Shown here: piece after piece, positions 58,921-64,000 of the stretch
Position numbering within the stretch: the first letter of the stretch is position 1
How the letters are laid out: the number at the start of each line of letters is the position of its first letter
From: Aldersonia sp. NBC_00410
GTDB taxonomy: Bacteria > Actinomycetota > Actinomycetes > Mycobacteriales > Mycobacteriaceae
Length of the DNA stretch: 64,000 nt
Direction: 5' to 3'
Assembly: GCF_026342035.1 (NCBI RefSeq)
Contig: NZ_JAPENM010000004.1
Location: 62,001 to 126,000, forward strand
Position numbers and translations under genes: made by a program
Notes under the pieces: model-generated
What the model was told of the DNA's origin: nothing
The model's input: only the letters and a program-made list of their open reading frames with translations
Database searches by the model: none

Positions 58921-60537
58921 CTAAGGGAATGCGGTGACCCGATCGCCCCAGGCCTCGCGCAGTTCGTGATCGGGGTCGTCGGCCAGGGTGTCGGTCGAGT
59001 CGATCAACAGCGTCGCCCGCTTGGACTCGTCGTAGGGCGCCCAGTGTTTGGATGCGTCGAGGGCGGCCGGTACACCGTGTGCCGCAAAGGCCAGCCACCG
59101 GCGCTGAATCCGTCCGGCGACCTCCATGGCCGACTTCTTCCCGCCGAGCCAGAACGTCGGATCTCGCTCGATAGTGCCGAAATTGCCGAACACGTAGGGC
59201 AATTCCATCGCGTGGCCGGCACCGACCCGCGCCGCCTTGAGCATCGGGGTCGCATAGTCGAATCGGTAGAGCCAGGTCGGGGCAATTCGGCTGTGGCCCT
59301 CGGCAATCCACACACTCGGCATCCGGAACCCGGCATCGGTCGCCAGCGCCATCGCGCCGCGGCTCTTACCGATATGCGGGTAGGCCGCGACGATCTGCGC
59401 GACCCGGTCCGGCGGTAGGTCCGGGTGTTCGGCGGCAAGTTGGCGCAACATCTCGCTCACCGTGGAAGGCGTGACCGGAATCAGCGTGGAGCGCAGCATC
59501 CGGAACAGTGTCGTCTCGTCCTTGTTGGTGCCGATGATGAGCGGCACCGGGTGCGCGAGCCCCTTGCGGAACGCCGACACCGGGTACCGCGGAATCAGCT
59601 CGCCGTCCACGACGGGTGCGATCGCGAGGGTGCCGGGCACGGTGGTGGCGACCTTGTCGATCAGCCGGTTGGTGGCCTCCGCGATCCGCCCGGCCGGCAT
59701 CTCGTACAGGTCGGCCGCCATCCTCGGGGTCAGGCCGAGCAGGTCGAGGAACAGGCTCGCCACATTCGCCGCCCGCTCGGGCCCGTACACCGACGTCGCG
59801 GGCGGGCTCTGCGCGATGGCCCGGTGGAACAGCCCCTCGGTGGCCGGGATGGTGAGCAGCGTCGTCACCGAGGCGCCGCCGGAGGACTCCCCGAAAATCG
59901 TCACCTTGTCGGGGTCACCGCCGAAGGAGGCGATGTTGTCGCGCACCCACTCGAGCGCGGCGATCTGATCGCGCAGCCCGAGATTGGAATCGAACTGCGC
60001 GTCATCCGAGGACATGGACGAGAAGTCGATGAACCCGAACGCACCGAGCCGGTAGTTGATCGTGACCACCACGACGTCCCCGAGTGCGGCGAGCCGGCGA
60101 CCGTCGTAGATTGTCTGCGCCCCGGTGCCCAGGCAGTACGCGCCGCCGTGGATCCACACCATGACCGGCAGCGGGCGCGTCGACGAGCTATCGGGCGCGA
60201 CGGCATATGCGGGTGCGAAGACGTTGAGCCAGAGACAGTCCGGACCTTCGTGCAGACCGTCTGCGACCGGCACGAAATTGTTCAGGCTCTGTGGGGCGAT
60301 TTCACCGAACTTCGTGCAATCTCTGATCTGTGTCCACGGCTCGGGCGGGCGGGGTGCGCGGAACCGGCCGGGCCCCGCGATCGAGGCCGCGTACGGAATG
60401 CTGCGCCAGATCGAGGTCGAATCCTCGCGCACGCCGCGAACCGGCCCGCAGGTTGTCTCGACCACCGGTCCCGCGCCGATGACCGGTTCGACCGCAGTGT
60501 CGGTGACCGGTGCGGCCGGGGTGTCGAATTCGTCCAT
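58921..60537 (-). CDS. carboxylesterase/para-nitrobenzyl-esterase type
   Basis: A 538-aa type-B carboxylesterase: VVETTCGPVRGVREDSTSIWRSIPYA, EDCLWLNV-like GPDCLWLNVFAPAY, oxyanion HGGAYCLGTG, nucleophile Ser in FGESSGGASVTTLL, acid near NKDETTLF and His in GAGHAMELPYVFG. No signal peptide, so cytoplasmic. The open frame extends upstream to 60954 over the TPP riboswitch and tenA in antisense, which is an artefact; ATG 60537 has GGGAG in front. It is divergent from the thiamine operon. Confidence 0.9.
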   Translation of the reverse strand: MDEFDTPAAPVTDTAVEPVIGAGPVVETTCGPVRGVREDSTSIWRSIPYAASIAGPGRFRAPRPPEPWTQIRDCTKFGEIAPQSLNNFVPVADGLHEGPDCLWLNVFAPAYAVAPDSSSTRPLPVMVWIHGGAYCLGTGAQTIYDGRRLAALGDVVVVTINYRLGAFGFIDFSSMSSDDAQFDSNLGLRDQIAALEWVRDNIASFGGDPDKVTIFGESSGGASVTTLLTIPATEGLFHRAIAQSPPATSVYGPERAANVASLFLDLLGLTPRMAADLYEMPAGRIAEATNRLIDKVATTVPGTLAIAPVVDGELIPRYPVSAFRKGLAHPVPLIIGTNKDETTLFRMLRSTLIPVTPSTVSEMLRQLAAEHPDLPPDRVAQIVAAYPHIGKSRGAMALATDAGFRMPSVWIAEGHSRIAPTWLYRFDYATPMLKAARVGAGHAMELPYVFGNFGTIERDPTFWLGGKKSAMEVAGRIQRRWLAFAAHGVPAALDASKHWAPYDESKRATLLIDSTDTLADDPDHELREAWGDRVTAFP

Positions 60538-60556
60538 TCCCGGCTCCCTTCCGTTG

Positions 60557-60594
60557 CCGACACTAGCGCCGCCGCGCACGGCTGCTAGTGTCGG
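60557..60594. promoter_or_regulatory. 11-bp inverted repeat in the divergent promoter region
   Basis: CCGACACTAGC (60557-60567) and GCTAGTGTCGG (60584-60594) are exact complements 16 bp apart, just upstream of the TPP aptamer and 20 bp from the esterase start. It could be an operator for either gene, or a hairpin at the start of the thiamine leader. Confidence 0.55.
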
Positions 60595-60599
60595 CTCTC

Positions 60600-60679
60600 T
60601 GACACGGGGTGCGCCGCGACTGCGGAGCTGAGATAAGACCCGCGAACCTGATGCAGGTAATGCTGACGAAGGGATGTCA
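60600..60679 (+). promoter_or_regulatory. TPP riboswitch (thi element)
   Basis: All conserved blocks of the thiamine-pyrophosphate aptamer are present: GGGGTGC (60606-60612), CTGAGA (60628-60633), ACCCGCGAACCTGATGCAGG and TAATGCTGACGAAGGGA. P1 is formed by TGACA (60600-60604) and TGTCA (60675-60679). The Shine-Dalgarno GAAGGGA (60668-60674) lies inside the aptamer's 3' strand, 7 nt before GTG 60682, so ligand binding should directly block translation initiation. Confidence 0.95.
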
Positions 60680-60681
60680 CG

Positions 60682-61377
60682 GTGAACGCTTGTGATGATC
60701 GATATACGGACCGGATGTGGGCCGAGACCGAACGACTGCGCAAGTCGATCGACGAACTCGAGTTCCTCCGCCGCCTCGGTGACGGCACGCTCCCACTCGA
60801 CGTCTTCCGCACCTATATCGAGCAGGATGCGCTGTACCTGGCGGGCTACGCGAAGGCGTTGGCCCTGCTCGCGGCCCGCTGCCCCGACCCGGTGACGGGG
60901 GGATTCTGGGCGCGGTGCGCCGCGACGGCGGCGACGGTGGAGTTGTCGCTGCACGAAGGCTTACTAACCGGTGGCACCCTGCCCGAACCGGTGGGGCCCG
61001 TGACACACTCCCCCGCCTGCCTCGGCTACGTCTCGTACCTGATCGCTGCCGCCGCGACCGAGCCGTACCCGGTCGCCGCGGCGGCGGTGCTGCCTTGCTT
61101 CTGGATCTACGCCGATGTCGGGCGCAGGCTAGCGGCCAGCGCCAAGGACGTGCTCGCCGGCGATCCGTCGCATCCGTACGCCCAGTGGGTCGCGGCCTAC
61201 GACGCCCCGGAGTTCCAGGAAGAGGTCGTCGCCGCCTGCGCCGCAGTCGACCGGGCCGCGCAAGATGCGACCGAGTCGGAGCGGGCGGCGATGCTCGACG
61301 CGTTCGTCATCGCGTCCCGCTACGAGTTGATGTTCTGGGACACCGCGCTGCACCCGACACCGTGGCCCGCAGCATGA
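60682..61377 (+). CDS. tenA: TenA family aminopyrimidine aminohydrolase
   Basis: A 231-aa TenA/THI-4-like protein: FRTYIEQDALYLAGYAKALALLAARCPD, ELSLHEGLL, SPACLGYVSYLIAAAAT with the active-site Cys, LPCFWIYADVGRRLA and a late SRYELMFWDTAL with the acidic residue. It hydrolyses amino-HMP compounds from degraded thiamine to HMP, or supports the regular pathway. It is the first gene under the TPP riboswitch and overlaps thiY (ATGA). Confidence 0.93.
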   Translation: MNACDDRYTDRMWAETERLRKSIDELEFLRRLGDGTLPLDVFRTYIEQDALYLAGYAKALALLAARCPDPVTGGFWARCAATAATVELSLHEGLLTGGTLPEPVGPVTHSPACLGYVSYLIAAAATEPYPVAAAAVLPCFWIYADVGRRLAASAKDVLAGDPSHPYAQWVAAYDAPEFQEEVVAACAAVDRAAQDATESERAAMLDAFVIASRYELMFWDTALHPTPWPAA

Positions 61378-62408
61378 ACCGGACCCGACAGGACCGCACC
61401 CGACGCCGCGGCGCCCTGCTGGTGGTCGCCGCACTGCTGACGAGCGTCCTCGCGGCATGCGGGAACAACTCGACCGACCCGAACACCATCCGCTTCGCGC
61501 TGGACTGGACGCCGAACACGAACCACACCGGACTGTTCGTCGCGTTGCAGGAGGGCTACTTCGCCGACGCCGGCCTCGACGTGCAGGTGCTGCCGTACAA
61601 CAACACCTCCCCCGACACCCTGATCGATTCGGGCAACGCCGAGGCCGGCATCAGCTTCCAATCGAGCTCCACCTTCGCCAAGGCCGCAGGTGCCGATATC
61701 GTCTCCGTCCTTGCGCCGCTGCAACATTGGGCGACCGGCATCGGGGTGCGCGCGGACCGCGCCGACATCGCGAGCCCACGCGACCTCGACGGCAAGACCT
61801 ACGCGGGATTCGGCGATGCCGGTGAAGTCGAGACCCTGAAACAGGTGATCCGCAACGACGGCGGCACCGGCGAGTTCCGCAACGTCACGCTCGGCACCTC
61901 CGCCTACGAGGCCGTCTATTCCGGGCAGGCCGATTTCACCGTGCCCTACATCGCGTGGGAGGCCATCGAGGCGCAGCACAACGGCACGCCGTTCAAGATC
62001 TTCGATTACACCGACTACGGATTTCCCGACGCGTACGCGATCGTGGTGAACGCGGGCAACCCGTGGCTCACCGAACATCCCGAGCAGGCCCGCAAGTTCG
62101 TGCAGGCGCTGCAGAAGGGATACCAGCTTGCCGCCGACGACCCGGCGCGTGGCGCGCAGGATCTCATCGACGCCAACCCGGGTGCGTTCACCGACGAGGC
62201 AATGGTGCGCGAGAGCCAGGACATGCTCGCCGCGAAATACATGAAGGACGAGAATGGCCGGGTCGGCACCCAGACGCTGGACCGCTGGACCGGTTACTCG
62301 CGGCTGCTCTACGAACACGGTTTGCTCGTCGACGAATCGGGCAAACCACTGACCGCCGAACCGGATTGGTCGACCTACTTCACCGATGACTATCTCGACC
62401 GCACCTGA
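61374..62408 (+). CDS. thiY: thiamine-precursor ABC transporter, substrate-binding lipoprotein
   Basis: A 344-aa NMT1/THI5-like binding protein with a lipoprotein signal (VLAAC, lipid Cys29) and RFALDWTPNTNHTGLFVALQEGYFADAGLDVQVLPY, GISFQSSSTFAKAAGADIVSVLAPLQHW, all typical of ThiY. It captures formylaminopyrimidine-type precursors outside the membrane. It overlaps tenA by 4 nt and thiX by 23 nt. Confidence 0.92.
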   Translation: MNRTRQDRTRRRGALLVVAALLTSVLAACGNNSTDPNTIRFALDWTPNTNHTGLFVALQEGYFADAGLDVQVLPYNNTSPDTLIDSGNAEAGISFQSSSTFAKAAGADIVSVLAPLQHWATGIGVRADRADIASPRDLDGKTYAGFGDAGEVETLKQVIRNDGGTGEFRNVTLGTSAYEAVYSGQADFTVPYIAWEAIEAQHNGTPFKIFDYTDYGFPDAYAIVVNAGNPWLTEHPEQARKFVQALQKGYQLAADDPARGAQDLIDANPGAFTDEAMVRESQDMLAAKYMKDENGRVGTQTLDRWTGYSRLLYEHGLLVDESGKPLTAEPDWSTYFTDDYLDRT

Positions 62409-63183
62409 CGCCCCGACGCGCTCGCGCCTGGCAACGATCGCGCCCGCGCTGATCTGCGCGGCGGTGATCGTGATGGCGTGGCAGGTGTACGTGATGGTCA
62501 GCGGCGTCAGTCCGCGGGTGCTGCCCGCGCCGAGCCGGGTGATCGAACAGGGCTGGGCGCATCGCGAGGCGATCGCGACCAACGCCACCGCGACACTCTG
62601 GGTGACCGTCGTCGGCTTCGCCATTTCGCTTGTGCTGTCCTTTGCCGTGGCGATCGCCATCGACTTCTCCGGGTTGCTGCGCCGCGCGCTGGTGCCGATG
62701 TTCGTTGTGTCGCAGACCCTGCCGATCATCGCGATTGCGCCGCTGCTGATCATCTGGTTCGGATTCGGGTTGCTGCCCAAGGTGATCGTCGTCGTACTCA
62801 GCACGTTCTTCCCGATGGCGATCGGGCTGATCGAGGGGTTCGCCGCCACCGATCGAGACGCCGGCGCGCTGCTGCGCAGCATGGGCGCGTCACGATGGAG
62901 TGAATTCCGTTATGTGCGACTGCCCTCGGCGATGCCGCGGTTCTTCACCGCGCTGCGGATCGGCATCACCTACGCCGTCGTCGCCGCCGTGTTCGCCGAA
63001 TATGCCGGGGCCAGCGAGGGGCTCGGCATCTACATGGCGCAGCAGAAGAACACGTTCCGCACCGACCTGGTGCTCGCCGCGGTGGTGGTGACCGCGGCAG
63101 TCACCATCGTGCTGTTCGCCTCGACCTATGCGGTGGAGCGGATCGTTGCGCCCTGGATCGAGCAGGAACGCAGGTCGCAGTGA
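62386..63183 (+). CDS. thiX: thiamine-precursor ABC transporter, permease
   Basis: A 265-aa permease with about six TM helices (ATIAPALICAAVIVMAWQVYV, ATLWVTVVGFAISLVLSFAVAIAI, IAIAPLLIIWFGFGLLPKVIVVVLSTFFPMAIGLIEGF) and the EAA-like loop DAGALLRSMGASRWSEFRYVRLPSAMPRFFTALRIG. The substrate is inferred from ThiY and the riboswitch. Starts inside thiY and its stop overlaps the thiZ GTG. Confidence 0.92.
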   Translation: MTISTAPDAPTRSRLATIAPALICAAVIVMAWQVYVMVSGVSPRVLPAPSRVIEQGWAHREAIATNATATLWVTVVGFAISLVLSFAVAIAIDFSGLLRRALVPMFVVSQTLPIIAIAPLLIIWFGFGLLPKVIVVVLSTFFPMAIGLIEGFAATDRDAGALLRSMGASRWSEFRYVRLPSAMPRFFTALRIGITYAVVAAVFAEYAGASEGLGIYMAQQKNTFRTDLVLAAVVVTAAVTIVLFASTYAVERIVAPWIEQERRSQ

Positions 63184-64000
63184 GCGACGTCGCGAACCAG
63201 GGGCGGCTGCCCGAGGTCGGCATCGAACTTGCGGGCGTGCGCAAATCGTTCGCGATGCGCAACGGCGCACGTCCGGTGCTCGACGGGATTTCGTTCACCG
63301 TCGCGCCCGGTGAGTTCGTCGCGATCATCGGCCCGAGCGGGTGCGGTAAGAGCACGGTGTTCAACCTGCTCGCCGGCCTCGATTCGGCCGATGACGGACT
63401 GTTGCGGATCGGCGGTGACGAGCCGACGAGCGACCGCAAGCACGCCGGTGGGCACTGCGCCTACATGCCCCAGAAGGACCTGCTGTTCCCCTGGCGGACC
63501 GTCCTGGACAACACCGCGTTGGGACTCGTCGTGGCCGGGGTGCCGAAAACCGAAGCGCGGCAACGGGCGCGCGAACTGTTCCCCGCCTTCGGCCTGTCCG
63601 GTTTCGAGGATGCCCGGCCGTTCCAGCTCTCCGGCGGGATGCGCCAGCGTGCCGCGATGCTGCGCACCGTGGTGCAGGATCGTCCCGTGCTGCTGCTCGA
63701 CGAGCCGTTCGGCGCCCTCGATTCGTTGACCCGCACCGAGATGCAGAACTGGCTGCAGGACGTGTGGCAGCGCTACCGGCGCACTGTCCTGATGATCACC
63801 CACGACATCCGCGAGGCCATCTACCTCGCCGACCGGGTCATCGTGCTGTCCGCGCGCCCGGCCCGGGTGCGGCGCGAGGTTGCCGTACCACTGCCCCGTC
63901 CGCGCGAATTGTCGATGCTCACCGCCCCGCAGTTCACCGCCCTCGAGCAGCAATTGATCGAGGTGCTGCACGAGGAATCCCGGCGCGCGCTCGCCGAACA
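63180..64000 (+). CDS. thiZ: thiamine-precursor ABC transporter, ATPase (truncated by window end)
   Basis: At least 273 residues, still open at base 64000. Walker A is IIGPSGCGKSTVFNLLAGLD, the Q-loop is MPQKDLLFPWRTV, the signature is QLSGGMRQRAAMLRTV, Walker B is VLLLDEPFGALD and the switch His is in MITHDIREAIYLADR. The GTG start overlaps the thiX stop (GTGA). It drives uptake with ThiX and ThiY. Confidence 0.93.
   Translation, partial: MSDVANQGRLPEVGIELAGVRKSFAMRNGARPVLDGISFTVAPGEFVAIIGPSGCGKSTVFNLLAGLDSADDGLLRIGGDEPTSDRKHAGGHCAYMPQKDLLFPWRTVLDNTALGLVVAGVPKTEARQRARELFPAFGLSGFEDARPFQLSGGMRQRAAMLRTVVQDRPVLLLDEPFGALDSLTRTEMQNWLQDVWQRYRRTVLMITHDIREAIYLADRVIVLSARPARVRREVAVPLPRPRELSMLTAPQFTALEQQLIEVLHEESRRALAE

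Noticed and set aside
60538-60954. Extended esterase frame to 60954
   Set aside because: It would run antisense through the TPP riboswitch and tenA; the esterase domain begins after ATG 60537.

Overview
The window is high-GC actinobacterial DNA, most probably from a mycolic-acid-containing member of the Mycobacteriales such as Nocardia, Rhodococcus or Gordonia. The pointers are a DUF222/HNH (13E12-type) protein, a DUF732-type lipoprotein, a maleylpyruvate-isomerase-fold (mycothiol-type) enzyme, an F420-type oxidoreductase, split pntAa-pntAb-pntB, and frequent GTG starts with 4-nt ATGA/GTGA overlaps. The genus is inferred from gene content only.

Layout. 0-3.1 kb: a VOC protein, then a compact three-gene unit (91-aa triple-repeat peptide, JmjC/cupin oxygenase, sucrase/ferredoxin-like protein) that looks like a peptide-modification system and is the best candidate for something undescribed. 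3.1-7.2 kb: nitric-oxide module, nsrR-hmp with a 23-bp NsrR-like operator, followed by a tandem duplicate (nsrR remnant plus second hmp) and a nitroreductase. 7.3-12.9 kb: large SARP/AfsR-type regulator, divergent membrane protein, truncated DUF222-HNH protein, small repeat-bearing membrane protein. 12.9-24.1 kb: accessory zone punctuated by three copies of a tRNA-Cys 3' segment. It holds three paralogous secreted Ig-like-repeat proteins, an orphan copy of their promoter, an AT-richer two-gene unit of possible conflict/defence type, decayed phage integrase and capsid pieces, a lipoprotein and the intact tRNA-Cys.

24.4-31 kb: MarR regulator and a tightly overlapping valine-catabolism operon (mmsA, acyl-CoA dehydrogenase, 3-hydroxyisobutyryl-CoA hydrolase, mmsB, enoyl-CoA hydratase), divergent from a GXWXG/DUF4334 gene. 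31-36.3 kb: SWIM protein with SNF2 helicase, a YCII-like and an F420-type enzyme, a secreted HNH nuclease-like lipoprotein. 36.3-41 kb: VapBC, shikimate-dehydrogenase-like gene, rhodanese with macro-domain protein, thioesterase, SDR, DoxX-like protein. 41-45 kb: Lrp regulator divergent from a branched-chain 2-oxoacid dehydrogenase operon (E1alpha, E1beta, E2), which would feed the valine pathway. 45-52.6 kb: MFS exporter, pntB/pntAb/pntAa, class III-like sirtuin, lipid-kinase family protein, HIT protein, DsbA-family protein.

52.6-60.5 kb: GlxA-like regulator, two alpha/beta hydrolases, mycothiol-type enzyme, peptidase E, small hypothetical, FAD-linked oxidase, acetyltransferase, carboxylesterase. 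60.6-64 kb: a TPP riboswitch controlling tenA-thiY-thiX-thiZ, a thiamine-precursor salvage operon running off the window.

All functional calls rest on reading motifs by eye; no database search was possible.
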